The position numbers and the translations under genes were made by a program. From Ensifer adhaerens (GTDB taxonomy: Bacteria; Pseudomonadota; Alphaproteobacteria; Rhizobiales; Rhizobiaceae): a stretch of 64,000 nucleotides of DNA. The stretch is from assembly GCF_000697965.2 (NCBI RefSeq), contig NZ_CP015880.1, positions 930,001 to 994,000 of the forward strand, given 5' to 3'. Below are positions 1-8,609 of this stretch, piece by piece (within the stretch, counting starts at the first letter, position 1; every line of letters starts with the position of its first letter). The notes beneath the pieces are model-generated. The model saw only the letters and a list, made by a program, of their open reading frames with translations, made no database searches and had not been told where the DNA came from.

Positions 1-2
1 CT

Positions 3-1205
3 GCGAAGCTTGGTTCGGTCGACAAGGTGACGGTCTTCATCGACGCGCCCGACGCCAACGTGACCGGAAAGGCGGCAGCGGACTTCGCACTCGGCATGGA
101 GATGAATGCCTACGCCTTCGACAGCTACAAGACCAAGAAGGCCGACGACGACGCGAAGCCATCCGGCAAGCCGACCAAGGTGACGATCGTCACCGGCACG
201 GTCATCGCGGCGAAAAAGGCGTTCACGGCGGCGCAGGCCGTTGCCGAAGGCGTGTTTCTCGCCCGCGATCTGGTGAACGAACCGGCCAACGTGCTGGGCC
301 CGGTCGAGTTTGCCGCCAAGGCGAAGGAGCTGGAAAAGCTCGGCGTCGAGGTAGAGATCCTCACCGAAAAGGAAATGAAGAAGCTCGGCATGGGCGCGCT
401 GCTCGGCGTCGCGCAAGGGTCGAGCCGCCCACCGCGCCTCGTCATCATGCAGTGGAAGGGCGGCAAGTCCAAGGACCGTCCGCTTGCCTTCGTCGGCAAG
501 GGCGTCGTCTTCGACAGCGGCGGCATCTCGATCAAGCCGGCTGCCGGCATGGAGGAAATGAAGGGCGACATGGGTGGTGCGGCCGCCGTCACCGGCCTCA
601 TGCACGTGCTCGCCGCCCGCGAAGCCAAGGTCAACGCCATCGGAATCATCGGCCTTGTGGAAAACATGCCCGACGGCAGTGCGCAGCGCCCGGGTGATAT
701 CGTGACCTCCATGTCCGGCCAGACGATCGAGGTGATCAACACCGACGCCGAAGGCCGTCTCGTGCTGTGTGATGCGCTCTGGTACTGCAACGATCGCTTC
801 AAGCCGCAGGCGATCATCGATCTCGCGACCCTGACCGGCGCGATCATGGTTGCACTTGCAACGCATCATGCCGGCCTGTTCTCCAACGACGACCGTCTGG
901 CGGGGCAGCTTCTTGCCGCCGGCATCGCGACGCACGAGCCCCTGTGGCGCATGCCGCTCGGCCGGGAATACGACAAGATGATCGACAGCAAGTTCGCCGA
1001 CATGAAGAACACCGGCGGCCGCCACGGTGGCGCGGTTACCGCGGCGCAGTTCCTCAAGCGCTTCGTCAAGGATACCCCCTGGGCGCATCTCGACATCGCT
1101 GGCACCGCGATGGGTGCGCCGACCGACGAGGTCAACCAGTCCTGGGGTTCGGGCTTCGGCGTGCGGCTGCTCGATGAGCTGGTGCGGGCGAGCTACGAGG
1201 CCTGA
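3..1205 (+). CDS. pepA: Leucyl aminopeptidase (M17), 5' end outside window
   Basis: Cytosolic M17 metallo-aminopeptidase that releases N-terminal residues from peptides. The frame is open from the first bases of the window, so the N-terminal region of the usual roughly 500-residue protein lies upstream; the GTG at 27 is an internal codon, not a start. The visible part carries the M17 metal and active-site motifs: [16 protein letters not shown], the DMGGAAAV segment and the signature [14 protein letters not shown], followed by the conserved LATLTGA. The C-terminus is complete, with a TGA stop. holC follows 41 bases downstream in the same direction, an arrangement common in proteobacteria. Family assignment is very secure. 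Confidence 0.97.
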   Translation, partial: AKLGSVDKVTVFIDAPDANVTGKAAADFALGMEMNAYAFDSYKTKKADDDAKPSGKPTKVTIVTGTVIAAKKAFTAAQAVAEGVFLARDLVNEPANVLGPVEFAAKAKELEKLGVEVEILTEKEMKKLGMGALLGVAQGSSRPPRLVIMQWKGGKSKDRPLAFVGKGVVFDSGGISIKPAAGMEEMKGDMGGAAAVTGLMHVLAAREAKVNAIGIIGLVENMPDGSAQRPGDIVTSMSGQTIEVINTDAEGRLVLCDALWYCNDRFKPQAIIDLATLTGAIMVALATHHAGLFSNDDRLAGQLLAAGIATHEPLWRMPLGREYDKMIDSKFADMKNTGGRHGGAVTAAQFLKRFVKDTPWAHLDIAGTAMGAPTDEVNQSWGSGFGVRLLDELVRASYEA

Positions 1206-1246
1206 TCGGCAATGCCGGACGTGATGAAAGGCGGGAGGCAATCGGC

Positions 1247-1696
1247 ATGACCGAGATCCTGTTCTACCACCTGACGGAATCGAAGCTGGAAGACGCGCTG
1301 CCGCCGCTGCTCGACAAGAGTGTCGAGCGCGGCTGGCGCGTGGTCGTACAGACGGTCGATGCAGACCGCCGCGATGCGCTCGATACGCATCTCTGGGTCT
1401 ATCGCGACGAGAGTTTCCTGCCGCATGGCACTGACGCCGGCGACTTTGCTGCGGACCAACCGGTGTTGCTCGTCGCCGACGATGGCAATGCCAATGCGGC
1501 GACGGTGCGTTTCGTCATCGATGGCGCGAGCCCACCTGACGTTTCGGCCTATGAGCGCATCGTCTTCATGTTCGACGGCTACGACCAGGAACAGCTCGAA
1601 GGCGCGCGCGGCCATTGGAAGCGGCTGAAGGGCGAGGGGCACACCTTGACCTACTGGCAGCAGAACCGCGACGGCCGTTGGGAAAAGAAGGCCTGA
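1247..1696 (+). CDS. holC: DNA polymerase III chi subunit
   Basis: 149-residue chi subunit of the DNA polymerase III clamp-loader complex, which in known systems links the replisome to SSB. It begins MTEILFYHLTESKLEDAL and contains the chi features VERGWRVVVQT, the LWVYRDESFLPHG segment and FMFDGYD. Length fits the family. The ATG is preceded by GGGAGG about nine bases upstream. It lies directly after pepA, so the two are probably cotranscribed, and a hairpin terminator follows its stop. Confidence 0.95.
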   Translation: MTEILFYHLTESKLEDALPPLLDKSVERGWRVVVQTVDADRRDALDTHLWVYRDESFLPHGTDAGDFAADQPVLLVADDGNANAATVRFVIDGASPPDVSAYERIVFMFDGYDQEQLEGARGHWKRLKGEGHTLTYWQQNRDGRWEKKA

Positions 1697-1713
1697 GTTT
1701 ACAAGCGTTACGA

Positions 1714-1750
1714 CAAAAAAAGCCCGCGGCCGAGACCGCGGGCTCTTTGT
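1714..1750. terminator. Bidirectional hairpin terminator between holC and gal
   Basis: A perfect 9-bp stem (1721-1729 with 1736-1744) and a 6-base loop. A run of A at 1715-1721 gives the U-tract for the minus-strand gene ending at 1770; the T-rich bases after 1744 serve holC on the plus strand. Confidence 0.85.
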
Positions 1751-1769
1751 TTCCGGCATGTCCGGAAGA

Positions 1770-2696
1770 TCAGTCGTGGAAGGCCTCGACGAACTTGCGC
1801 TTGCCGAGCATGAAGGCATCTGCGACGTGGCGCAACGGCGCCAGATCGACGTCCGACTTCCCGGCTTTGACGATTTCGGCGAAGCGCCGGTAGAGCATCG
1901 GATATTCCTGCTCGGGCTCCTCGTGCACGAGCTTGCCGTCGATGGAGAGCTTGGCGCCGCCTTCCGACAGCACCATCTCGCCCGCCGCCGTGCGGGCAAC
2001 GATGTCCCAGCTCTGCTTGCCGGTCTGGCGCCAGTCGAATTCCGCCGCGACCGGCAATTTTTGGCCGTCGGTGAAGGTGATGTTGGCGGCGATCGGCGCG
2101 TCACGATTTTCGGGGAATTCGAGCACGGCCGACGTTACGAACAGCGGGCGTGGCAGGATGTGGGTGACGATCGACAACGCGTTGATGCCCGGATCGAAGA
2201 TCCCGAGGCCCCCGGCCGCCCAGATCCATTCCTGGTTCGGGTGCCAGTGGCGCACGTCTTCCTTCCAGATGACCTGGACATCCTTGATCGTCGTCGTTGC
2301 CAGGAAGGACTTTGCAGCTTCCACGGCCGGCGCGTAGCGGGAGTGCCAGCTTGCAAACAGCGACAGCCCCTTCGATGCTGCCAGCGCCTCGAGGTCCGCG
2401 ACCTCGCTGAGCGTCGCGCCCGGCGGCTTTTCCAGAAACACGTGCTTACCGGCGTCGAGCGCGACGCGAGCTGCCTCGTAGCGATACTGCGGCGGCATGC
2501 AGAGCGACACGGCTTCAATCGCAGGAACCGCGTCGAGCATCGCCTCGATCGATTTGAAATTGTCGATGCCGTCGACCGTCCCATGTCGGCTCGCGGCGGC
2601 AATCAGCTGATAGTCGCTGTTCTTGGCGATCGCCGGAAGGTGCTGGTCGCGAACGATCTTGCCGATGCCGACAAGCGCAATTTTGATGGGGGCCAT
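1770..2696 (-). CDS. gal: D-galactose 1-dehydrogenase-like oxidoreductase (Gfo/Idh/MocA)
   Basis: 308-residue NAD(P)-dependent sugar dehydrogenase. The N-terminal Rossmann fold starts IKIALVGIGKIVRDQHLPAI, followed by the family EKPPGATLSEV motif near residue 90. The segments WKEDVRHWHPNQEWIW and GGLGIFDPGINALSIVTHI closely match what I remember of Pseudomonas D-galactose 1-dehydrogenase; relatives also oxidise L-arabinose. The expected reaction is D-galactose to galactonolactone, the first step of a De Leij-Doudoroff-type route. No other galactose genes are adjacent. It diverges from the acetyltransferase gene across a 224-bp region containing dyad symmetries. Substrate is inferred from similarity only. 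Confidence 0.85.
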   Translation of the reverse strand: MAPIKIALVGIGKIVRDQHLPAIAKNSDYQLIAAASRHGTVDGIDNFKSIEAMLDAVPAIEAVSLCMPPQYRYEAARVALDAGKHVFLEKPPGATLSEVADLEALAASKGLSLFASWHSRYAPAVEAAKSFLATTTIKDVQVIWKEDVRHWHPNQEWIWAAGGLGIFDPGINALSIVTHILPRPLFVTSAVLEFPENRDAPIAANITFTDGQKLPVAAEFDWRQTGKQSWDIVARTAAGEMVLSEGGAKLSIDGKLVHEEPEQEYPMLYRRFAEIVKAGKSDVDLAPLRHVADAFMLGKRKFVEAFHD

Positions 2697-2782
2697 GGTG
2701 TTCCGCTCGATTTGTATGACTTATTGTCGGCTCTTGTAGCAGATTGCACACCGGGAGCAAGCCGCCGCTCCGCCCACGGCTA

Positions 2783-2818
2783 TGACATCGATGTCGATGG
2801 AATCGACAGATTGTCATT
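2783..2818. promoter_or_regulatory. Imperfect dyad between divergent gal and GNAT genes
   Basis: Left arm 2783-2799 and right arm 2803-2818 around GGA are inverted copies: the inner seven (ATCGACA) and outer six (TGTCAT) bases match, the middle does not. It lies about 90 bp upstream of gal and 100 bp upstream of the acetyltransferase. A regulator site is possible but the binding protein is unknown. Confidence 0.4.
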
Positions 2819-2887
2819 CCCTCTCAACGTCGCCGCACTAACTCTACCGATGGACGTGCGATGCCGTGCCGTCAACTGGACTGACAT

Positions 2888-2904
2888 GGGTGGTCTGACC
2901 ACCC
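2888..2904. promoter_or_regulatory. Perfect 8-1-8 palindrome just upstream of the GNAT ribosome binding site
   Basis: GGGTGGTC, one base, then GACCACCC, ending a few bases before the GAGGAG ribosome binding site of the gene starting at 2921. It could be an operator or a short hairpin in the mRNA leader. Confidence 0.45.
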
Positions 2905-2920
2905 GAACGAGGAGTGAACG

Positions 2921-3763
2921 ATGCAGCAGCAGATCCGTCGGGCAAGCCGAGCCGACCTCGACATCATGATCGAGTGGGCCGCGGAAGAGGGGTGGAACCC
3001 CGGCCTCGGCGACGCGGGGCCTTTCTGGGCAGCCGACCCCGAGGGCTATTGGGTGGCGGATGGAGAGGGGGCGCCGGTCGCCGCGATCTCACTGGCGCGG
3101 TACAACGAAAGCTTCGGCTTTCTCGGCTTCTTCATCACCCGGCCGGATCATCGTGGCAGGGGCATCGGCCGACAGCTGTGGCAACAGGCGATGTCGGTTG
3201 CCGATCGGCGCATCGTCGGTCTGGACGGTGTGGTCGCGCAGCAGGAGAACTATAGCCGGTCCGGCTTCGTCTACGCCCACGCGAACATCCGCTACGGCGG
3301 CATCATCGACGTGGTCGAGCCGCCGGGCGCGGATCTGCTGGAGGTCGCGCCGGTGCACATGCCGCTCCTCATCGACTATGATCGCCGCTTCGTCCCGGCG
3401 CGTCGCGAGGTGTTTCTGCGCGAGTGGCTGAAGGCGAGCGACGGGCGGCGCAGCGTCTTGCTGCTGCGCGATGGCGCGGTGGCGGCCTATGGGACGATCC
3501 GGGCCTGCCGCAACGGCTTCAAAATCGGGCCGCTCTTTTCCGACACCGAGACCGGCGCCGATCTGGTCTTTCGCAAGCTTGCCGCCGGCGTCAACGGCAG
3601 CGAAGTATACCTCGATATCCCTGAACCGAACGCCTCGGCCAAGGCACTTTGCGATCGCTACAATCTCAAGCCCGTGTTTGAGACCGCGCGCATGTATCGT
3701 GGGCCGGATCCGGGGCTGCCGCTGGCGCGAATTGACGGAATTACCACTTTCGAGCTGGGCTGA
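2921..3763 (+). CDS. Two-domain GNAT acetyltransferase (YitH-like)
   Basis: 280-residue protein. The N-terminal GNAT domain (about residues 1-130) shows the acetyl-CoA loop GFFITRPDHRGRGIGRQLW (R/QxxGxG/A type) followed by LDGVVAQQENYSRSGFVYAH. The second half (about 140-280) looks like the degenerate C-terminal domain paired with GNATs in YitH-type proteins, with LLRDGAVAAYGTIRACRNG and a final FETARMYRG motif. The substrate cannot be read from sequence. The ATG at 2921 has a clear GAGGAG seven to eight bases upstream. It stands alone, divergent from gal, with dyads in its leader. Confidence 0.85.
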   Translation: MQQQIRRASRADLDIMIEWAAEEGWNPGLGDAGPFWAADPEGYWVADGEGAPVAAISLARYNESFGFLGFFITRPDHRGRGIGRQLWQQAMSVADRRIVGLDGVVAQQENYSRSGFVYAHANIRYGGIIDVVEPPGADLLEVAPVHMPLLIDYDRRFVPARREVFLREWLKASDGRRSVLLLRDGAVAAYGTIRACRNGFKIGPLFSDTETGADLVFRKLAAGVNGSEVYLDIPEPNASAKALCDRYNLKPVFETARMYRGPDPGLPLARIDGITTFELG

Positions 3764-3795
3764 CGGAGGGGAGGCGACGGCGGGGCCGGCTTCTG

Positions 3796-5685
3796 TCAGC
3801 CGGCCATCGCGTCTTCATATTCGGCGGAAAGTTCGAGCCATTGCTCTTCGGCATGCGTGAGTTTCGCTGCCGCGTCGGAGCGTTCCTTGGCCTTTTGTGC
3901 AGCCTTGGCCGGCGACTTTTCGTAGAGCGCCGGATCGGCAAGTTCCACATCAAGTGCCTGAATCAGTTTCTCCAGCTTTCCGGTCAAGGATTCGATTTCG
4001 TTGATCTTCTTGCGGAGCGGCGCCAGCGAGGCGCGCTTGTCGGCATTGACCTTGCGCTGGTCCGCCTTCGAAAGGCTGTCGTCGACACCGGTCGGCCTCG
4101 GCTTCTCGTCCTTCGCCTTGGGGCCACCGACAATCAGGCTGCGGTAATCTTCGAGGTCGCCGTCATAGCTCGTCACGGTACCGTCGCGCACCAGCCACAG
4201 CCGGTCGGCCGTCGCTTCGATCAGGTGCCGGTCGTGTGAAATCAGGATCACGGCGCCGGAATAGTCGTTGAGTGCGGTGATCAGCGCGTTGCGGCTGTCG
4301 ATGTCGAGGTGGTTGGTCGGCTCGTCGAGGATCAGAAGGTTCGGCGCGTCGAAGGCGGCAAGGCCCATCAGCAACCGCGCCTTTTCGCCGCCGGAAAGAT
4401 CCTTGGCGGGCGTTTCCATCTTTTCCGTCGCAAGCCCCATCTGCGCCACGCGTGAGCGCACCTTGGCTTCAGGCGCTTCCGGCATGCGCCGGCGCACATG
4501 CTCGACCGCACTTTGCGTCGGGATCAGGTCGTCGAGCTGATGCTGGGCAAAGAAGCCGACCTTGAGATTGGGAGCGATCTTCAGTTCGCCCGCCTCAGGC
4601 GCGAGGCGACCCGAGATGAACTTGGCGAAAGTGGACTTGCCGTTGCCGTTCGAGCCGAGCAGCGCGATCCGGTCGTCCGTGTCGATCCGCAGGTTCAAGC
4701 GCTTGAGGATAGGCTTGCCGGGCTCGTAGCCGACGGTACCGCCGGTGACGGCGATGATCGGCGAAGCCGCTTCCTTCTCCGGATCCGGGAAGGAGAAGCC
4801 CTGGACATGATCTTCGATCACGGCCGCAATCGTTCCCATGCGCTCCAGCGCCTTGACGCGGCTTTGCGCCTGGCGCGCCTTGGTGGCCTTGGCCTTGAAG
4901 CGGTCGATGAAGCTTTGCAGGTGCTTACGCGCCGCATCGTTCTTGGCCTTCGCCTTCATCTGCAACTCGTCGGCTTCCGCCTTCTGCCGCTCGAACTGGT
5001 CGTAGGGCCCGCGATAGAAGGTGAGCTTCTTCTGGTCGAGATGCACAATGGCGTTGACCGCCGTGTTCAAGAGGTCGCGGTCGTGGCTGATGATGATGAC
5101 CGTGTGCGGATAACGGCGGATGTAGTCCTCGAGCCACAGCGTGCCTTCAAGGTCGAGATAGTTGGTCGGCTCGTCGAGCAGCAGCAAATCCGGCTCGGAA
5201 AAGAGTACGCCCGCAAGCGCCACCCGCATCCGCCAGCCACCGGAAAACGACGAGGCGGGACGCAGCTGTGCTTCATGGTCGAAGCCGAGGCCGGCGAGAA
5301 TGCTTGCAGCACGCGCTTCGGCCGAATGGGCGCCGATGTCGGCAAGCCGAGTCTGGATCTCGGCAATCCGGTGCGGATCGGTCGCGGTTTCGGCTTCGGC
5401 GACCAGCGCCGTGCGCTCCTTGTCCGCCTTGAGCACGATCTCGATCAGCGGTTCTTCTGTGCCGGGCGCTTCCTGCGCGACCTGGCCGATGCGCGCGTTT
5501 TTGGGTAGCGCGATCGTGCCGGCTTCCGACGCGAATTCGCCGGTTATGATGCGAAACAGCGTGGACTTGCCAGCGCCGTTTCGGCCCACGAGCCCCGCCT
5601 TCGTGCCCGCCGGAAGCGTCACGGATGCGTTTTCGATGAGGAGACGTCCCGCGATGCGGGCGGAAAGGCCGGAAATCTGGATCAT
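3796..5685 (-). CDS. ABC-F family ATPase, YheS-like
   Basis: 629-residue soluble ABC-F protein with two nucleotide-binding domains and no membrane segments; known ABC-F proteins act on the ribosome. First Walker A GRNGAGKST near residues 34-42, first signature SFSGGWRMRVAL, first Walker B LLLLDEPTNYLD. The interdomain arm includes FIDRFKAKATKARQAQSRV, typical of this family. Second Walker A GSNGNGKST, signature LSGGEKARLL, Walker B LLILDEPTNHLD. A charged coiled-coil tail spans about 540-629. Alignment from memory places it nearest E. coli YheS rather than EttA or Uup. Monocistronic by context. Confidence 0.93.
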   Translation of the reverse strand: MIQISGLSARIAGRLLIENASVTLPAGTKAGLVGRNGAGKSTLFRIITGEFASEAGTIALPKNARIGQVAQEAPGTEEPLIEIVLKADKERTALVAEAETATDPHRIAEIQTRLADIGAHSAEARAASILAGLGFDHEAQLRPASSFSGGWRMRVALAGVLFSEPDLLLLDEPTNYLDLEGTLWLEDYIRRYPHTVIIISHDRDLLNTAVNAIVHLDQKKLTFYRGPYDQFERQKAEADELQMKAKAKNDAARKHLQSFIDRFKAKATKARQAQSRVKALERMGTIAAVIEDHVQGFSFPDPEKEAASPIIAVTGGTVGYEPGKPILKRLNLRIDTDDRIALLGSNGNGKSTFAKFISGRLAPEAGELKIAPNLKVGFFAQHQLDDLIPTQSAVEHVRRRMPEAPEAKVRSRVAQMGLATEKMETPAKDLSGGEKARLLMGLAAFDAPNLLILDEPTNHLDIDSRNALITALNDYSGAVILISHDRHLIEATADRLWLVRDGTVTSYDGDLEDYRSLIVGGPKAKDEKPRPTGVDDSLSKADQRKVNADKRASLAPLRKKINEIESLTGKLEKLIQALDVELADPALYEKSPAKAAQKAKERSDAAAKLTHAEEQWLELSAEYEDAMAG

Positions 5686-5997
5686 TGCGGCCTTTTGCCC
5701 GGACTTGGCCGGGAAGGCAAGAGGTGTCGGCGTGCTGTTGCCACCGCTGTGGCGGGTCGGGAATTCAAGAGGTCATTGTTATCGATTTTTGAACAAGGCG
5801 TTCCGACAATCGATACTACACATCCTCATCGTGAGGGACCATCTCAACAACGGAAGGGCGGGGAACGCTCTTCTGACCGCCTCGATCGACCGAACGCCAG
5901 TGGCAGAGGCCCCGCGTTCCGAGGGACGACCGATCCGGCCAAGGACATTTTTGATGAAACCTCGTTCAGCCGAACGAGCCTCCCAGGAGCAAAGACC
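5686..5997. other. Intergenic region between ABC-F and small exported protein genes
   Basis: About 310 bases separate the divergent genes. The stretch 5775-5830 is relatively A+T rich and contains ATCGAT twice; it is the likely site of both promoters. No coding sequence is convincing here. Confidence 0.5.
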
Positions 5998-6285
5998 ATG
6001 AAAACCGCAATCCAGACCGCTCTTTCCGCCGCTCTCGTTGCAACCGCTATCCTCGGTGGCGCTTCTGCTGCCTTTGCCGGCGGCAGCTACTATGAAGGCG
6101 TCAGCCCGACCCCGCTCTATACCGAGCGCACGCCGGCCGTCACCGGCAAGTCGTCCTTCACCATCGGCAGCTCCGAAGCCGGCTATGTCGATCGCACCAA
6201 CACCGGCTCGGTCGCAAACTTCAGCGTCGCGCCGAAGAGCGTGATCGGCGGCGAAGGCGAATACTACCAGGGCATTTCGCGCTAA
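5998..6285 (+). CDS. Small exported protein, first of a paralogous pair
   Basis: 95-residue protein with a Sec signal peptide (MKTAIQTALSAALVATAIL followed by GGASAAFA, cleavage near residue 27). The mature part begins GGSYYEGVSPTPLYT and is rich in Gly, Ser, Tyr and Thr, ending GEYYQGISR. No enzyme motif is visible. The gene at 6430 shares the signal-peptide end and the GGSYYEGVS block, so the two look like a tandem duplication. The ATG at 5998 follows CAGGAGCAAAGACC, a good ribosome binding site. Probably periplasmic; function unknown. Confidence 0.8.
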   Translation: MKTAIQTALSAALVATAILGGASAAFAGGSYYEGVSPTPLYTERTPAVTGKSSFTIGSSEAGYVDRTNTGSVANFSVAPKSVIGGEGEYYQGISR

Positions 6286-6299
6286 CGGCGATGAATGAG

Positions 6300-6329
6300 G
6301 GGGCGCGGGTTTTGGCCCGCACCCCATTT
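6300..6329 (+). terminator. Hairpin after first small exported protein gene
   Basis: A 10-bp stem with one mismatch (6300-6309 with 6316-6325) followed by ATTT. The weak U-tract means termination may be only partial. Confidence 0.5.
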
Positions 6330-6429
6330 CAAGGGATTTGATGGATCACCGTGATGATCCTATGAGGCGACCCCAAGCGCCTATGCGGGCCTAGTCCCCG
6401 ACCTTCTACCTCCACCAAGGAACAGATTG

Positions 6430-6705
6430 ATGAAGAAGTCCTTTGCCGCAATCCTCGTTGCGGCGGCCATGCTCGGCGGCGCGTCCGCCGCTGTCGCAGG
6501 CGGAAGCTACTACGAGGGCGTTAGCTCCACGCCGCTCTTTACCGGCCGCGCCGAAGCCTCCGCCGGCACCGGCGTGTCCGCGACCGCAAGCCGCGGCGAC
6601 TACTATGCGGGCATCGAAGACAGATCCGTCGACAAGACGGCAAGCGGCGCGATCGCCAATGGCGGCGCCAGGGCTTTCGGCGAGGCCGACCAAAACAAGC
6701 AGTAA
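6430..6705 (+). CDS. Small exported protein, second of a paralogous pair
   Basis: 91-residue protein. The signal peptide starts MKKSFAAILVAAAMLGGASA and is cleaved near AVAGG. The mature N-terminus GGSYYEGVSSTPLFTGR is nearly the same as the upstream paralogue, and a second YY motif (GDYYAGIED) echoes GEYYQG in the paralogue. The C-terminal third is unrelated and ends in polar residues. ATG 6430 is preceded by CAAGGAACAG. Its own hairpin terminator follows. Function unknown; probably periplasmic. Confidence 0.8.
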   Translation: MKKSFAAILVAAAMLGGASAAVAGGSYYEGVSSTPLFTGRAEASAGTGVSATASRGDYYAGIEDRSVDKTASGAIANGGARAFGEADQNKQ

Positions 6706-6730
6706 GTCACGCCAGACGGTTGACCGAACA

Positions 6731-6770
6731 ACCCGGTCCCGCCCACGCGGGGCCGGGTTGTTTCGTTTTG
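6731..6770 (+). terminator. Strong terminator after second small exported protein gene
   Basis: A 12-bp stem (6731-6742 with 6749-6760, one G-T pair), a 6-base loop, then GTTTCGTTTT. Confidence 0.85.
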
Positions 6771-6795
6771 GCGTTGCCAAATGAGGTACATTGCC

Positions 6796-7248
6796 ATGAC
6801 AGAAAAAGTCGAAGTCGCCGAGCGGCTCTTCGAGCTCTACCACTGCGTTCATCGCCTGGTGAACGCATCGATGTCGGAGGAAGGCGTTTCGCTCGCGCGC
6901 AGCAAATTCCTGTTTTATCTGAACACGCTCGGCCCCTGTCGCTGCGCGGATATCGCCTCGGCGCTCGGCTTTGCGGCCAGAACCGTCACCGAAGCGATCG
7001 ATGGCCTGGAGCGGGGCGGCATGGTCCTGCGCGAACCGGATCCGGAAGACCGCCGCGCGAAGATCATCTCGATCACCGACCGCGGTCGGCTGGCGCTGGA
7101 GGCGGCACTGCAGCCGCGCCATCGCACGATCGATGAGCTGTTCTCAGCGCTCGACGATTGTGAACGCACCGAATTCTTCCGGCTGCTCGGCTGTCTGCGT
7201 GAAAGGGCGTCGGAAATCGACGAAAGCCGTCACCCGGACGCCGCCTGA
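6796..7248 (+). CDS. MarR family transcriptional regulator
   Basis: 150-residue winged-helix regulator. The recognition region FAARTVTEAIDGLERGGMVLREPDPEDRRAKIISITDRGR matches the MarR helix-turn-helix plus wing, with the hallmark DRRAK. The ATG at 6796 is preferred over 6781 because GAGG lies about eight bases before it. Target genes are unknown. No divergent neighbour suggests an obvious regulon; the convergent GGDEF-type gene starts its 3' end ten bases away. Confidence 0.9.
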   Translation: MTEKVEVAERLFELYHCVHRLVNASMSEEGVSLARSKFLFYLNTLGPCRCADIASALGFAARTVTEAIDGLERGGMVLREPDPEDRRAKIISITDRGRLALEAALQPRHRTIDELFSALDDCERTEFFRLLGCLRERASEIDESRHPDAA

Positions 7249-7258
7249 TTTGCAAGCG

Positions 7259-8332
7259 TCAAGCGGCGCTCTGGCCGTAGCCCCTGCCGCGGCCGAGGGC
7301 CGCCGAATAGCACAGGATGCCGGCGCCATCGCGTGCGCCGGCGAGGGCCTGCTCCGCCTGGGTCAGCAGATCGGCGCTCGTCGATGCCGGTTGCGCAAGG
7401 GTGATGCCGGCCGCAAGCGAAAGCGTCTCGGCCGTGTGCGCCCGTCCGGGGAGGGTGACCGTCAGTTCCTTCACCGACTGCCGCAGACGCCGGGCAATGG
7501 CCTCGGCATTTTCGGTGCTGACATCCCGGCACACGAAGGCAAACTCCTGCTGGCCCACGCGGGCGACGAAATCGTCCTTCTTGATCGACTTGCGAAACAG
7601 CGTCGAGAGCTTGGAAAGCGCCTTCGCGGCGACCGTGCCGCCGTGGTGCTCCGCCATTTCACGCAGCCCTTCCACCGAGGCAAGAAGCAGGGCAACCGGC
7701 TGGTCTGCCCGTTCCGCTTCGAGGATCGAGTCGAGTTTTGCCGTCAGCGCCAGGCGGTTCGGCAGGCCCGTGGCCGGGTCGCGGGTCAGGGATCGCCGGC
7801 TTTCGGCAAGCTCGCCTTCGAGTTCGGCGAGACGTGTCATGCTGGTTTCCAGCGCCTGCTGGAGAGCGCCTTCTTCATTCGTCAAACGGCCAGCCGCTTC
7901 CCGCAGTCGCGCGGCGTCGTCGGCGAATTCGGACATGCCTGCAACGGGGTCCGTGGCCAGGCGGCCGGCGAAATGGTCCAGTTCATCCTTGAAGCTCTGT
8001 TTCTGCAGCAAGGCGAGCCTGAGCTTTCCGGCAATCTCGGCAAGCGCTTCCTGGCCCGCGGCTCTCGCGCGGTCCGCGGCAAGTGCTGCATGGGAGATGA
8101 GGTGATGCCTGAGACCCAGGGCATCCAGCGCATCCTGCTGCGGGTTGTGCCCGAGTGCGGCGAGTTCGCGGGAAAGCTCCGGCAGGCGACCGGATAGCGC
8201 CTCGTAGACAAGCTCGTAATTGCGGGGCAGGGCCGCGATCCCGTGCGCCGACATCGCATGCGCCACCTTCAGAATGATCGCCGCCTGCCTTGCCTGCGAT
8301 CGGCTGGCATCCGCTGGAACTTGCCTGTTCAT
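7259..8332 (-). CDS. GGDEF-domain protein with degenerate active site
   Basis: 357 residues from the ATG at 8332 (a GTG at 8383 would add 17). The N-terminal half is helical with a coiled-coil stretch (about 150-205), with no clear membrane segment. The C-terminal GGDEF domain opens with RDPATGLPNRLALTAKLD. The signature position reads RVGQQEF in place of RxGGDEF/GGEEF: the second Gly and the acidic metal-binding residue are both Gln. That change usually abolishes diguanylate cyclase activity, so a regulatory or c-di-GMP/GTP-binding role is more likely. Also notable is an unusually small C-terminal tail after the domain. Confidence 0.85.
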   Translation of the reverse strand: MNRQVPADASRSQARQAAIILKVAHAMSAHGIAALPRNYELVYEALSGRLPELSRELAALGHNPQQDALDALGLRHHLISHAALAADRARAAGQEALAEIAGKLRLALLQKQSFKDELDHFAGRLATDPVAGMSEFADDAARLREAAGRLTNEEGALQQALETSMTRLAELEGELAESRRSLTRDPATGLPNRLALTAKLDSILEAERADQPVALLLASVEGLREMAEHHGGTVAAKALSKLSTLFRKSIKKDDFVARVGQQEFAFVCRDVSTENAEAIARRLRQSVKELTVTLPGRAHTAETLSLAAGITLAQPASTSADLLTQAEQALAGARDGAGILCYSAALGRGRGYGQSAA

Positions 8333-8532
8333 TCTGTCGTGGCCCCCGGTCGCTTCTCGATCTCTGGCTTGATAAGCCGCCACTATGAGAAGGCTGCATT
8401 TAAGGGAGTCTGAAGATTTCGGGCTCTGGGCGATTCCCGCCCGGTATGGTTGCTAAATTCCATCGGTCCTCCGTCCACTGCAACCGCATGTCGCGGGGAA
8501 TGGACGGTCGTCAACTGTCGCCATCTTTATAC

Positions 8533-8559
8533 TTGACGCCTTTAGTCACCAATTATATT
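8533..8559 (+). promoter_or_regulatory. Possible promoter for the adenylation/acyltransferase gene
   Basis: TTGACG (8533-8538) and TATATT (8554-8559) with a 15-base spacer, about 50 bp upstream of the ATG at 8610. The spacer is short for a sigma-70 promoter, so this is tentative. Confidence 0.4.
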
Positions 8560-8609
8560 CGGCGCTGCTAAATCGGGCATCGAGCCCGGGCAAACAGCGA
8601 CGGTCAAGC

